Positions 26,317-34,926 of a stretch of 64,000 nt of DNA are shown here, piece by piece. The notes below the pieces were generated by a model. The model did no database searches and was not told the DNA's origin. It worked only from the letters and a program-made list of their open reading frames with translations. The position numbers and the translations under genes were made by a program. The stretch comes from CAWBOV01 sp963790525 (GTDB taxonomy: Bacteria > Actinomycetota > Actinomycetes > Mycobacteriales > Jatrophihabitantaceae), in contig CAWBOV010000002.1 of assembly GCA_963790525.1 (NCBI GenBank), forward strand, positions 124,001 through 188,000, given 5' to 3'. The first letter of the stretch is position 1, and each line of letters begins with the position of its first letter.

Positions 26317-27341
26317 GCCGACGCGCCGACTGCGACCTCTGCCTCCGGCTGAGCCGGGACCTTGATCGCCAGCTCCGGCGGCACCGGGATGTCGTACATG
26401 GCCGCCGCGTTGAGCCCGAGGATCTTGCGCTTGACGTCGGTCGTCAGCTCCGGGTACTCGGTCATGTCGGCCGGGATCTCGAAGTCGACGAACTTCTCGA
26501 TCAGCCACTTCGGCGTCCAGATCGCGTAGTCGCTGGAGAACTGGATCTTGTCCTCGCCCACCCAGTACAGCAACTCGCCGATGATCTGGGCGAAGTAGCG
26601 CGGGCGGGTGTGGATGAACGGCATCGCCACGGCCAGCCCGGCGTGGACGTTCGGCTCCTGCGTGGCGATCCAGCAGAAGTCCTCCAGCCGGGGCAGGCCG
26701 CAGTGCTCGATGACGAAGTTCAGATCGGTGAAGTCCGTGGCGACGGCGTCGACGTCGGCCACGTCGAAGGAGTCACGGTCCAGCGGGCGGATCGTGGGGC
26801 CCTTGTGGATGTGGATGTTGCGGATGCCGAGTTCCCGGCAGGCCTCGAGGTACTTGTAGGTCCACGGGTCGGTGAGCTTGTAGCCGCGGGAGTCGCCGTG
26901 CCAGTCCGCGGTGTAGAGCTTGACCCCCTTCAGCTGGAAACGCTCGGCGTCACGCTTGAGCTGGTCGAGGCCGGCCTGCTCGTTGCGCGGGTCCCAGTTG
27001 TGGTTGTACGTCAGCTTGTCCGGGTGCTTCTGCGTGAGCGCCCACGCCTCCTCGGTCTGCCCGAAGCCGGTCTTGTAGAACTCGCCGAGGAAGGCCGGCT
27101 GGAAGATCGCGTGATCGACGTAGCCGTCCTCGAACAGGTCCTTCATGAGCCGGTCGCCGCCGTAGTAGGTGTACTCGTCGTACGGCCAGACCTCCGACTC
27201 CGGGCTGAGGTTCTTGTGGTAGTCGTAGAAGCAATCGATGAACTGCTTGCCGTGGATGTTCTTGCAGTTCGACTCACGACCGTCCCATAGGGCGATGTGG
27301 GCGTCCACGATGAAGTAGTCCTCGCCATTCTTGCTGTACAT
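26313..27341 (-). CDS. Amidohydrolase-family protein of the propane operon
   Basis: A 342-residue TIM-barrel hydrolase (amidohydrolase 2 / decarboxylase-like). Blocks seen are FIVDAHIALWDG (N-terminal D-A-H in place of the usual HxH), GVKLYTADWHGD, IHIHKGPTIRP, FVIEHCGLPRLEDF and QFSSDYAIWTPKWLIEKF (metal Asp). The family breaks C-N, C-C or ester bonds with one or two metals. It is a standard member of prmABCD clusters, but its substrate is unknown. It lies 49 nt after prmD. Confidence 0.82.
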   Translation of the reverse strand: MYSKNGEDYFIVDAHIALWDGRESNCKNIHGKQFIDCFYDYHKNLSPESEVWPYDEYTYYGGDRLMKDLFEDGYVDHAIFQPAFLGEFYKTGFGQTEEAWALTQKHPDKLTYNHNWDPRNEQAGLDQLKRDAERFQLKGVKLYTADWHGDSRGYKLTDPWTYKYLEACRELGIRNIHIHKGPTIRPLDRDSFDVADVDAVATDFTDLNFVIEHCGLPRLEDFCWIATQEPNVHAGLAVAMPFIHTRPRYFAQIIGELLYWVGEDKIQFSSDYAIWTPKWLIEKFVDFEIPADMTEYPELTTDVKRKILGLNAAAMYDIPVPPELAIKVPAQPEAEVAVGASA

Positions 27342-27390
27342 GCCGTTCCCTTCTTCCGCTGTCGGTGGGACGAGTGCAGGCTCGGTCAGG

Positions 27391-27747
27391 TCAGTTCTGG
27401 ACCGGCGTGAGATCGAAGTCGATGTACTCGGCGGCGTCCTCGGGGTTGGCGAACATGATCGTCATGTCGTCCAGGTGGACCATCCGCCCGTAGTGGGTCG
27501 ACATGATCTCCTCGAAGTCCGAACCGTCGAACTCGGTGCCGAGCGCTTCGGTGATCTCGGCGTAGTCGAAGATGATCTTGTTCTTGCCGTCGACCCGGAT
27601 CATGGACGGGAACTCCGAGATGGTGATCCCGTCCTTGCGCCCCATCACCTCGGCGACGACGTAGCCGTTCTGGTTGTTCATGAGGGTGACGCCGCACATG
27701 TTCGAGGACGTGCGGTTGACGTCGAAGTTCACTGACGAGCTGGTCAC
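27391..27747 (-). CDS. prmD: Propane monooxygenase coupling/regulatory protein PrmD (MmoB/DmpM family)
   Basis: A 118-residue protein. VGVTLMNNQ-like block (SSNMCGVTLMNNQNGYVVAEV) and ISEFPSMIRVDGKNKIIFDY are typical of effector proteins that bind the hydroxylase and tune substrate access to the diiron site. No cofactor motif is present, as expected. The GTG start lies 2 nt after the prmC stop with GGAG upstream, so it is translationally coupled to prmC. Confidence 0.9.
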   Translation of the reverse strand: MTSSSVNFDVNRTSSNMCGVTLMNNQNGYVVAEVMGRKDGITISEFPSMIRVDGKNKIIFDYAEITEALGTEFDGSDFEEIMSTHYGRMVHLDDMTIMFANPEDAAEYIDFDLTPVQN

Positions 27748-27749
27748 GT

Positions 27750-28877
27750 CTACTGCTCCTTCGGGGAGGTGAGGCCGAGGTCGGCGATCAGGCTGGTGAA
27801 ATCGGAGGTGGCCGCGGCGAAGGACTCCGCGAAGGTGATCGTGCGTTCGGCCGGCTGGGACCAGATCGGCTGCAGCTCGTAGGCGGCGTGGCGGCTCACG
27901 GGGACCCACTTGTCCAGCCACCCCTGCATGACGGCCTTGTTCGCCTCGCCGTGCTCGGCGTCGTTGGCCAGCATCGTGAACAGCACGCGGGTGTAGCGCA
28001 GGTCCCGGTTGTAGTCGTTCTCGCCCGCGCCGATGAGCGTCGGGGTGATGTAGTCGCCGTTGCGCGCGGCGATCTGCATCATCAGGTCACTGCGGAACAG
28101 CACACCGACGAGCGGCTCGAAGACGACGTTGGTCGCGAACACGGCCTCGGCCCAGTCGCCGATCGCCGTCAGCCGCTCGACGTTCTCGCGCACGCCCTGC
28201 CAGGACGGATTGTCCTTCCACGTCTCGCGGTGCACCTTGCCGTCGAAGTTCGGCAGCGACTCCGACAGGTCGAGGTTGTACAGCGCGAGATCCTGCGCGA
28301 ACCGCAGCCGGTGGACGCTGTTCACGCAGATCGCGTTGTTGATCATGTTCGTGGGCGCCGAGCGCTGCGCCGACACGAAGACGTGCATCCCCAGCCCCTG
28401 CTCGGCGTGCATCCAGGCGCCGACGTTCTCGGCGACGAACCGCGTCCACGAGGGCGACCAGTGCGCATACGCGCCGGCGTCCTTCGCGTTCTGCAGGTTC
28501 AGCTCGATCTGCCGGACGATGTTGGAGTTGTTGCGGTAGATCGTCTGCTCCCACTCCTCGTTCGGGTCGAGGAAGGCGTGCCAGTTGCCGCTCTTGAGCG
28601 CGGTCCAGTCCTGCGGGTAGCCGCCCTCGGCGTCGGCGAAGCCGTAGAGCCAGCCCTGCGCCAGGTGCCGCTCCGGGTCGGGCTGGACGTCGGTGGTGAC
28701 GTCCTCGTAGACCGTGGCCCGCATCTTCTGTGGCGTGAAGTAGTTGTACGTGCGGCTCGTCGAACTCGGGAAGACCTGCATGCCCGCTTCGGCACCGGTG
28801 AACTCCGGCTTCGGGAAGCTCTGCGGCACGGCCTCCTTCGGAGCCTGCTCGACTTTTTCCTTGACTGGAGCGTTCAT
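27750..28877 (-). CDS. prmC: Propane monooxygenase hydroxylase small (beta) subunit PrmC
   Basis: A 375-residue beta subunit of a soluble diiron monooxygenase. RTYNYFTPQKMRATVYEDVT, the helix LYGFADAEGGYPQDW and AEQGLGMHVFVSAQRSAPTN follow the TmoE/DmpL/PrmC pattern. It has a ferritin-like fold but no diiron ligand set, as normal for beta subunits. It pairs with PrmA in the hydroxylase. It is the third gene of the operon, 90 nt after prmB. Confidence 0.9.
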   Translation of the reverse strand: MNAPVKEKVEQAPKEAVPQSFPKPEFTGAEAGMQVFPSSTSRTYNYFTPQKMRATVYEDVTTDVQPDPERHLAQGWLYGFADAEGGYPQDWTALKSGNWHAFLDPNEEWEQTIYRNNSNIVRQIELNLQNAKDAGAYAHWSPSWTRFVAENVGAWMHAEQGLGMHVFVSAQRSAPTNMINNAICVNSVHRLRFAQDLALYNLDLSESLPNFDGKVHRETWKDNPSWQGVRENVERLTAIGDWAEAVFATNVVFEPLVGVLFRSDLMMQIAARNGDYITPTLIGAGENDYNRDLRYTRVLFTMLANDAEHGEANKAVMQGWLDKWVPVSRHAAYELQPIWSQPAERTITFAESFAAATSDFTSLIADLGLTSPKEQ

Positions 28878-28966
28878 GGACTTCCCTCTTTCTGGAGCGT
28901 CGGTGGGCGGGACGGGTCGATCTGCTGGACTCGGGACGAATCAGCCGGTGCCGGGCTCGGCACCGA

Positions 28967-30007
28967 TCACGCGGTGGATTCGGCGGTGATGGTGAACTTG
29001 TCGTAGTGGATCTGCTCCTGCGGGACGCCGGCGCCGGCAAGGAGGCCGAGCGCGGCGTCGATCATGGGTGGCGGCCCGCAGAGGTACACGTCGCAATCGG
29101 AGAGGGCTGCCTCGTGCCGCTCGACCACGTCGTGCACGAAGCCGGTGGTCGCCTCGTTCCAGCCGTCGGGCCACGACTGCGACAGGCATTCGACGAAGCG
29201 CAGCTGTGGCAGGCGCTCGCCCAACTCGGCGAGCTCGGCCCGGCTGATCAGATCCGCCTCCGTGCGGGCGCCGTAGTAGAAGGTGATCGCCCGCTCGCTG
29301 TGGGCTTCGGCGAGCTGGCGGAGCAGAGCGAGCATCGGCGCCATGCCGGCACCGCCCGCGGCGAAGATCAGCCGCCGATCGCTGCTGGCCCGCAGGGTGA
29401 ACGTCCCGTACGGCCCGGTGAGCTCGAGCAGATCCCCCACCACGAGCTTGTCCTCGAGCAGACCGGAGAAGTGACCACCGGGGTATCGCTTGATGATGAA
29501 CTCGAGCAGCCCGTCCGGCGACGGCGGCGCGGCCATGGAGAACGAGCGGTGCTCGACCTGGCCGGGGATCTGGATGTCGACGTACTGGCCCGGGTAGTAG
29601 CGCAGCGCGCCGGGGTCGGCCAGCCGCAGCACCATCCGGGTGATGTCGTGGGTGAGGTCGGTCAGCTCGGTGATCTCGGCGGAGACGGTCACGACGGGGA
29701 GCCCGGAGTGGATCATCTCCTCGTCGAAGTTGATCAGCTCGACCTCGAGGTCGGAGTAGGCGTGAGCACGGCAGAGGAGGACGTAGCCCTCGTCGCTCTC
29801 GTAGTCGGCCAGGGCGAACGTCGAGTAGCGGTCCATCTGGACGTCGCCGTCGAGCAGGAAGGACTTGCAGGCAGAGCACTGCCCTTCCTTGCAGCCATGC
29901 ATGAGCATGACGCCCTGGCGGAAGGCCGCGTCGAGCACGGTCTCGTCCTCCGCGACCTCGATGTCGATGCCGACGGGTTCGAAGCGCACGTTGTGGGTTT
30001 CTGTCAT
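28967..30007 (-). CDS. prmB: Propane monooxygenase reductase PrmB (2Fe-2S, FAD)
   Basis: A 346-residue electron-transfer component. The N-terminal plant-type 2Fe-2S domain has HGCKEGQCSACKSF plus a distal YVLLCRAH cysteine (about residues 38-84). The FAD domain has YYPGQYVDIQIPG and RSFSMAAPP (RxxS). The NADH domain has LIFAAGGAGMAPMLALLRQL and ends VYLCGPPPMIDAAL. It passes electrons from NADH to the PrmAC diiron centre. It is separated from prmA by 114 nt that carry a strong stem-loop. Confidence 0.92.
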   Translation of the reverse strand: MTETHNVRFEPVGIDIEVAEDETVLDAAFRQGVMLMHGCKEGQCSACKSFLLDGDVQMDRYSTFALADYESDEGYVLLCRAHAYSDLEVELINFDEEMIHSGLPVVTVSAEITELTDLTHDITRMVLRLADPGALRYYPGQYVDIQIPGQVEHRSFSMAAPPSPDGLLEFIIKRYPGGHFSGLLEDKLVVGDLLELTGPYGTFTLRASSDRRLIFAAGGAGMAPMLALLRQLAEAHSERAITFYYGARTEADLISRAELAELGERLPQLRFVECLSQSWPDGWNEATTGFVHDVVERHEAALSDCDVYLCGPPPMIDAALGLLAGAGVPQEQIHYDKFTITAESTA

Positions 30008-30059
30008 TGCCGCGCTTTCCTGGGAGGGTGATGCTCCGATGGTGGATGTCGCTTCCTGG

Positions 30060-30098
30060 CAGGGCGGGGTGGCGGAGCGGAACCACCACCCCGCCCTG
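30060..30098 (-). promoter_or_regulatory. Strong stem-loop between prmA and prmB
   Basis: A perfect 13-bp inverted repeat, CAGGGCGGGGTGG at 30060-30072 and CCACCCCGCCCTG at 30086-30098, with a 13-nt loop. It is the only long intercistronic gap among the first genes of the operon. It has no U-tract. It may protect the prmA mRNA 3' end or partly terminate transcription, giving more hydroxylase than reductase. Confidence 0.6.
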
Positions 30099-30121
30099 GT
30101 CCAGGGCCTTACCCAGAGGAC

Positions 30122-31765
30122 CTAGACGTTCGACGGCGTCCGGTTGGGGTTCGACCGGTACGCGGCCGCCCAGGCCACCCGCTCCTCTTCGGTCATGTTG
30201 TTCAGCGTGACGTTGGGGCTGCCGAACTCGATGCCCCTGATGTCGCTGAGCTTCCACAACTTCTTCGGGTCACTGAGGTCCAGATGCGGCTGCGGGATCA
30301 GCGTCTGGCCGTCGTCACGGACGTAGCCGAGGTCGGAGACGACGTCGGCCAGATCCCATCCGTGGTAGAGGGTCTCCCACTCGCGCTTGCCGGTGAGGCG
30401 CCCCATGTTGGGCGTCTCGCGACCCTCGTACTCCGGACGGAACGCCGTTGCGTCGGTCCAGTAGCAGGTCTCCGAGCAGTAGGTCCGCCACTGGTCGTCG
30501 ACCTTCTCCACGACCATGTCCTCGCGGATCAGCGCCGGCACCATGCAGGTCCAGCAGCGGTGCGGGTACTCGTAGCCGACGTCCTCGAACGTGATCGGCT
30601 TGTTCTTGCCGGGGTACGCCAGGCGGCTGTAGGCCTCCCACCACGGGCCGAACTGGTCGTACCAGCCCGGGTACTTGGCCTCGAACCACTCGAAGTCCTT
30701 GTCCGTCATGGCGTCGATGCGCCAGTAGGCGACCGGCCATCCGGTGGCGAAGAACTGTGCGACGCGGTGCACGTAGTGCTTGTTGTAGATCCGGTCCCAC
30801 GCCTCCTCGACCAGGTCGTGCGGGATGACCAGGCCGTACTTCTCGAGCGGGATCAGGTAGCTGCGGTAGTAGTCGTCGTAGATCCACCGGCGCCACATCT
30901 CGGCGTAGGAGTCGCGGTCCTTGCGACGGTCCTTGGTGCCGTACTCGATGAAGGTGCCGATCGCGGCATCCACCACGCAGTGGTTGTTCCACCACGCGTA
31001 GCGCAGGTCGCGCTCGAGCAGTTGGCGGTTGTCCTCGTCGGCCAGCGCCATCAGCAGGATCGAGTAGCCGTTGCTGATGTGGCGGGACTCGTCGGACTGC
31101 ACCGAATGGAAGACCGTCGGCAGCAGGTAGTCACCGTTGGCCGCCGCCTCGGAGGGCATCGCGACGAAGAGGGTGTTGGTGAAGGCGGTCTCGGCGACCA
31201 GCGTGAGGTACACGTTCGCGGCGGTGATCGCGTCGCCGGTGATGAACCCCTCGCCGAACTGCCGGCCGATGGTCCCGCAGTAGCTGTTGGCGAAGGCCTT
31301 CTCCGTGATGTCGAACCCGGCGGGGTCGATGTAGTGGTTCATGTACAGCCGCTTGAGGTTCATCTGGATCGTCGAGTGCCGGACCTCGTCGATCATCTGG
31401 ACGGCGAGCCCGTTGTGGATCTGCGGGTTGGGCACCGCGTCGATCGCCAGCGGCATGGCCCGGGCGGCGGAGATCTCCGGGAACGGGATGATGGACAGGA
31501 ACAGCTTCTGCCACTCCATCCAGCGCTCCTGGACCTGGCGGAACATGTTGCCCCGGATGGCGCCGTCCATGGCACCGAAGACCCGGTTGTCCTTCTCCTC
31601 CTCCATGGGGAAGTAGGACCGGAGGATCTGCTTCAGCGGATCCTTCTTCGGCGACTTGTCGAACTTGTAGTCCGTGCCGAACCGGGTCGCCGGGGTGGCG
31701 AAGGTCGGTTCCCACGAGAGTTCGGTGATCTTCTCGTGGGCCTTGCTGAGGCTTTGTCTGCTCAC
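30122..31765 (-). CDS. prmA: Propane monooxygenase hydroxylase large (alpha) subunit PrmA
   Basis: A 547-residue catalytic subunit of a group-5 type soluble diiron monooxygenase. The GTG start follows GAGGAGGAAC and gives the MSRQSLSKAHEKI beginning typical of PrmA/MimA. Diiron ligand motifs are MIDEVRHSTIQ (Glu-x-x-His, ~127-130) and QSDESRHISNG (~226-229). A C-terminal CWTC...YCSETC cluster may bind zinc. Conserved FPMEEEKDNRVFGAMDGAIRG is also present. It hydroxylates propane at C2 and, in related enzymes, phenol or acetone. The gene order A-B-C-D separates it from tetrahydrofuran monooxygenases (A-D-B-C). Confidence 0.93.
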   Translation of the reverse strand: MSRQSLSKAHEKITELSWEPTFATPATRFGTDYKFDKSPKKDPLKQILRSYFPMEEEKDNRVFGAMDGAIRGNMFRQVQERWMEWQKLFLSIIPFPEISAARAMPLAIDAVPNPQIHNGLAVQMIDEVRHSTIQMNLKRLYMNHYIDPAGFDITEKAFANSYCGTIGRQFGEGFITGDAITAANVYLTLVAETAFTNTLFVAMPSEAAANGDYLLPTVFHSVQSDESRHISNGYSILLMALADEDNRQLLERDLRYAWWNNHCVVDAAIGTFIEYGTKDRRKDRDSYAEMWRRWIYDDYYRSYLIPLEKYGLVIPHDLVEEAWDRIYNKHYVHRVAQFFATGWPVAYWRIDAMTDKDFEWFEAKYPGWYDQFGPWWEAYSRLAYPGKNKPITFEDVGYEYPHRCWTCMVPALIREDMVVEKVDDQWRTYCSETCYWTDATAFRPEYEGRETPNMGRLTGKREWETLYHGWDLADVVSDLGYVRDDGQTLIPQPHLDLSDPKKLWKLSDIRGIEFGSPNVTLNNMTEEERVAWAAAYRSNPNRTPSNV

Positions 31766-32019
31766 CGCGTGTTCCTCCTCGGAAGTTGACTGGGCGTCCG
31801 GTGCTGCAGCGATGCCGTTCCGCTCGGTCATCGCATCCGGGCCGGGGCGTCCGCGCTGTACGGAGGCGCCTCCGACGTGCGAGAGTCATCTGAACCCGTC
31901 CCGTGCCTCCGTGCCGTCTCAATATGAGATCCCGGTCACGCTCTCGACTCGTACTGTTAACACCACGTCAACGAGACGGTGGACCGAATTCGCACCATCC
32001 AAAAAGGGTGGAGGCCCCA
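31766..32019. promoter_or_regulatory. Divergent promoter region of prmA and mimR-like gene
   Basis: A 254-bp gap between two divergent genes. An imperfect palindrome CCACGTCAACGAGACGGTGG lies at 31963-31982 and a GTTAAC at 31956, both candidates for regulator binding. No sigma-54 -24/-12 (GG-GC) element is obvious. In related mim/prm clusters the divergent regulator activates the monooxygenase promoter. Confidence 0.4.
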
Positions 32020-33843
32020 GTGCGGCACGAGCAGGACACGTTCAGACCGGATGACATCTCCTCGGCGCTCGCACGGGAGGGTTTCCTGTCCGCCGCCACC
32101 GCCGGGACCGACGACGTCGAGCCGGATGCCCACGTGCGGCGGATGATCCTGGCGTCCTGGCAGCGCTCGCGCGACAGCGACGTCGGCATCGACCGGATCC
32201 GCGTGCCGTACGTCCGGGACCCCGACCTGGAGGCTCCGCTGTGCCGCAGCGCGGCACCGATCCTCGATTCCCTGGGGCAGCAGCTGCAGGGCGAGTCGAT
32301 CAGCATCATCCTCACCGACCACACCGGGATCGTGCTCGATCGGCGCACGTCGGGGCGCGACATGCGCGCGGCTCTGGACAGCGTGCAGCTGGCCCCCGGC
32401 TTCAGCTACGCCGAACAGTTCGCCGGCACCAACGGCATCGGCACGTCGCTGAGCAGCGGGCGGGCAACCCTGGTCGAGGGCCGAGAGCACTACACCCACG
32501 AGCTGGGGCGATTCGCCTGTGCCGGCGCGCCGATCAAGCACCCGACCAGGGGCAAGATCATCGGTCTGCTGGACCTGACCTCCTGGAGTACCGCCCCTGG
32601 CGCAATGCTCACCGCGCTGGCGACGGCGACCGCGCAGCAGATCGAGCAGGAGCTGCTGGCACAGACCGGAATGCGCGAGTTCGCCCTCTTCTCCGAGTAC
32701 GCCCGCACCTGCCAGCAGTCCAGGGGACCGGTGCTCGCGCTCAACAACGACGTCGTCATGTCCAACAACCCGTTCCGGTTGCTGCTCGCGACGCCGGAGC
32801 AGGAAGCCCTGACCGCGTACGCCATCGACACGATGCAGTCGGCCCAGCACGAGGTGATGCGCACGGTCGCGCTGCCGTCGGGACGGTCGGCGCATCTGCG
32901 CTACACGCCCGTGCGCTGCGACACCGGCTCCGCGGGCGGCGTGTTCCGCGTCCGGCTCGGCCGGATCGACGCCCCCGCGCCGGTGGGATCCCTGCTGACC
33001 GGGCGCTCGGCTCCCGCCGTGGCCCTGCCAGGCATCGTCGGCAGCGGCGCGGTCTGGTCGCGGTGCGTCCAGCAGGTCGACTCCTGTTACCGCAGCGGCG
33101 AGTGGATGGCGCTCGAGGGCGAGGCGGGCACCGGCAAGCGCTCGCTGCTGCGGGCGGCGCACCGTCTGCACAACCCGGCCGCGCACTTCCGGGTGCTCGA
33201 GCCGCCACCGCCGGAGGAGTTCAACGACTGGCTGACGTCCATGATGGACGACCTGGCGCTGCCGGACGCGCTGATAGTGCTCGCCAATGCCGAGCGCCTG
33301 ACCGAGGACCAGGCCGTCACGGTGGGCGAGGTACTGGCCGAGGCGGCCGCCGACGCCGACCTGCACGCGCGGATGGCGATCACGATCACCACGTCCGCGC
33401 CGATCTCACTGCGCACTGTGTTCTCGCGGACGATCGACGTCCCGCCGCTGCGCCACCACATCGACGATGTCCGCGAGCTCGTCCCCCATCTGCTCGCACT
33501 GATGCCCGACGGCGACCGGCTGACCTGCTCCCCGCGCGTGCTCGGGCACCTGGCCCGGCTGAACTGGCCGGGCAACGTAGCGCAACTGCGGACCGTGCTG
33601 GGCTACGTGCTCCAACACCGGCGCACCGGCGTGATCGAGGTCGCCGATCTGCCGCCGGAGTGCCGGAGCACCAGCCGGCGCGTGCTGACACCGATCGAGG
33701 CACTGGAGCGCGACGCGATCATCGACGCGCTGCACGACGTGGGCGGCAGTCCGACGACGGCGGCAAAGAAGCTCGGGATGTCGCGGGCCACCATCTACCG
33801 GAAGCTGCGCCAGTTCGACATCACGCTGCCACTGGCGCACTGA
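32020..33843 (+). CDS. mimR: MimR/AcoR-type transcriptional activator (GAF, degenerate AAA+, Fis HTH)
   Basis: A 607-residue regulator. A GTG start after AAGGGTGGAGG is preferred to upstream starts. The N-terminal ~70-230 is a GAF-type sensor (SIILTDHTGIVLDRRTSG, AGTNGIGTSL, HYTHELGRFACAGAPI). A shortened AAA+ region has Walker A GEAGTGKRSLL (~367), but the Walker B position reads IVLANAERL and no GAFTGA loop is present, so sigma-54 contact is unlikely. NWPGNVAQLRTVLGYVL precedes the C-terminal Fis helix-turn-helix (GGSPTTAAKKLGMSRATIYRKL, ~574-595). Homologues next to mim/prm clusters activate the monooxygenase genes. Confidence 0.85.
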   Translation: MRHEQDTFRPDDISSALAREGFLSAATAGTDDVEPDAHVRRMILASWQRSRDSDVGIDRIRVPYVRDPDLEAPLCRSAAPILDSLGQQLQGESISIILTDHTGIVLDRRTSGRDMRAALDSVQLAPGFSYAEQFAGTNGIGTSLSSGRATLVEGREHYTHELGRFACAGAPIKHPTRGKIIGLLDLTSWSTAPGAMLTALATATAQQIEQELLAQTGMREFALFSEYARTCQQSRGPVLALNNDVVMSNNPFRLLLATPEQEALTAYAIDTMQSAQHEVMRTVALPSGRSAHLRYTPVRCDTGSAGGVFRVRLGRIDAPAPVGSLLTGRSAPAVALPGIVGSGAVWSRCVQQVDSCYRSGEWMALEGEAGTGKRSLLRAAHRLHNPAAHFRVLEPPPPEEFNDWLTSMMDDLALPDALIVLANAERLTEDQAVTVGEVLAEAAADADLHARMAITITTSAPISLRTVFSRTIDVPPLRHHIDDVRELVPHLLALMPDGDRLTCSPRVLGHLARLNWPGNVAQLRTVLGYVLQHRRTGVIEVADLPPECRSTSRRVLTPIEALERDAIIDALHDVGGSPTTAAKKLGMSRATIYRKLRQFDITLPLAH

Positions 33844-34262
33844 CCGCATGCCGCGTTGCCAGGGCGATGCACGTTCCGGCGGACAGACGTGTGGCGGCGG
33901 GATGACGTGCGCCGGGTGACAGTGCAAAGCCCTCCGCACCGATCGAGCGCAGAGGGCCGCACGCTGTCTCTGCCCCCCGCACCTCGCCACCCCCGTAGCC
34001 TGCCGCTCCACCCCGTGCTCCGAGGCGGCGGCTTCGCAGGTCGTGAAGCTCGACAGGGAAGAATCTAGAACCGTCGCGTTACATCCGATGACACCGTGAC
34101 CAAATATTGACCGAGGATTCACCCGCGGATCGGCCATAGCGGCCCTTACCAGGCGAACGCGCAGCCATTTCGGACCGACTCGCGTTCTGTCTATGTAACG
34201 GTGGTCACATTCCGGGCTCCAGCGTTTGCCAGTCCCGCCGCTGCTGAGCAATGATCAACAGG
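33844..34262. other. Gene-free region after the mimR-like gene
   Basis: About 420 bp without a convincing gene. A short stem-loop GCCCTC...GAGGGC (about 33930-33957) follows mimR and may end its transcript. Further on are TTGACC near 34107 and TCTATGTAACGG near 34190, possible promoter elements for the candidate small RNA that ends at 34299. Confidence 0.45.
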
Positions 34263-34299
34263 TCCCGGCACCCTCCCCCCGTGGGGTGCCGGGATTTTT
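34200..34299 (+). ncRNA. Candidate 6C-like small RNA ending in a strong terminator
   Basis: A possible ~100-nt transcript starts near the GGTCACATTCCGGGCTCCAG segment and ends at the intrinsic terminator at 34263-34299. Its final hairpin has a loop rich in cytosine (CCCTCCCCCC), the property that names the actinobacterial 6C RNA. The CACATTCCGG...CAGCGTTTGCC portion also looks like that family as I remember it. No covariance check was possible. A simple bidirectional terminator is the alternative. Confidence 0.45.
34263..34299 (+). terminator. Rho-independent terminator
   Basis: Stem TCCCGGCACCC / GGGTGCCGGGA (34263-34273 and 34284-34294) around a C-rich loop, followed by TTTTT at 34295-34299. 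It is the strongest intrinsic terminator seen in the window. On the opposite strand it also lies just after the idi stop codon and may work in both directions. Confidence 0.85.
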
Positions 34300-34925
34300 C
34301 ATGTCCCGATCGGGTACGTCTGCGCGGGTGTCTGCGCCACCAGCCGCGCGGCTGCGGGGAGTGCCGAGTCGGCGCCCACAGGCCACCGCAGCGGATCGTC
34401 GCCCAGTGCAGCGAGCTCCCCGAGCTGCCGGCGCGACCAGAGGGACAGCGGGTCGTCGGTGCTGTCGCTCTCGGCGAACTCCGCCCACGGGACCCACCAG
34501 GCGTCGGCGACCTCCGCCGGGTCCGGCGCCAGGACCGGTGCGGTGACGACCGCCCGGTACACCGGGCACAACTCGTTCTCGACGGTGCCGTCCTCGGCCA
34601 CGGCGCGATAGCGGAACCGGGGCAGGATCAGGTCGACGTCGCCGAGCCGGAGACCGAGCTCCTGCCCGACGCGGCGGGTGACGGCATGGACCATCGCCTC
34701 GCCCGGCTCGGGGTGTCCGCAGCAGCTGTTGGTCCGTACCCCCGGGAACGTCCGCTTGCCGAAGGCCCGGCGCGTGACCAGCACCCGGGCGGCGCTGTCG
34801 AAGACGTAACAGGAGAAGGCGAGGTGCAGCGGCGTCCGGGTGGTGTGGACCTCGGACTTGGCCGCCGTTCCGATCGCCGAACCGTCCTCGGCGCACAGCA
34901 CGACTCGCTCCTGCGGCACGGCCAC
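34299..34925 (-). CDS. idi: Isopentenyl-diphosphate delta-isomerase, type I
   Basis: A 208-residue Nudix-fold enzyme. LHLAFSCYVFDSAARVLVTRR, then TNSCCGHPEPGE with the catalytic Cys and metal His, and AVTRRVGQELGL (Nudix-like Glu box) match Idi-1, as does ENELCPVYRA with the catalytic Glu. It interconverts IPP and DMAPP, supplying prenyl precursors. The GTG start lies 1 nt after the stop of the FAD hydroxylase gene, so it belongs to the type III PKS operon, linking that pathway to a prenyl donor. Confidence 0.9.
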   Translation of the reverse strand: MAVPQERVVLCAEDGSAIGTAAKSEVHTTRTPLHLAFSCYVFDSAARVLVTRRAFGKRTFPGVRTNSCCGHPEPGEAMVHAVTRRVGQELGLRLGDVDLILPRFRYRAVAEDGTVENELCPVYRAVVTAPVLAPDPAEVADAWWVPWAEFAESDSTDDPLSLWSRRQLGELAALGDDPLRWPVGADSALPAAARLVAQTPAQTYPIGT

Positions 34926-34926
34926 G

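Noticed and set aside
27391..31765. Tetrahydrofuran or butane monooxygenase cluster
   Set aside because: Gene order is A-B-C-D with the amidohydrolase, adh and groEL of prm/mim clusters, not the A-D-B-C order of thm clusters.
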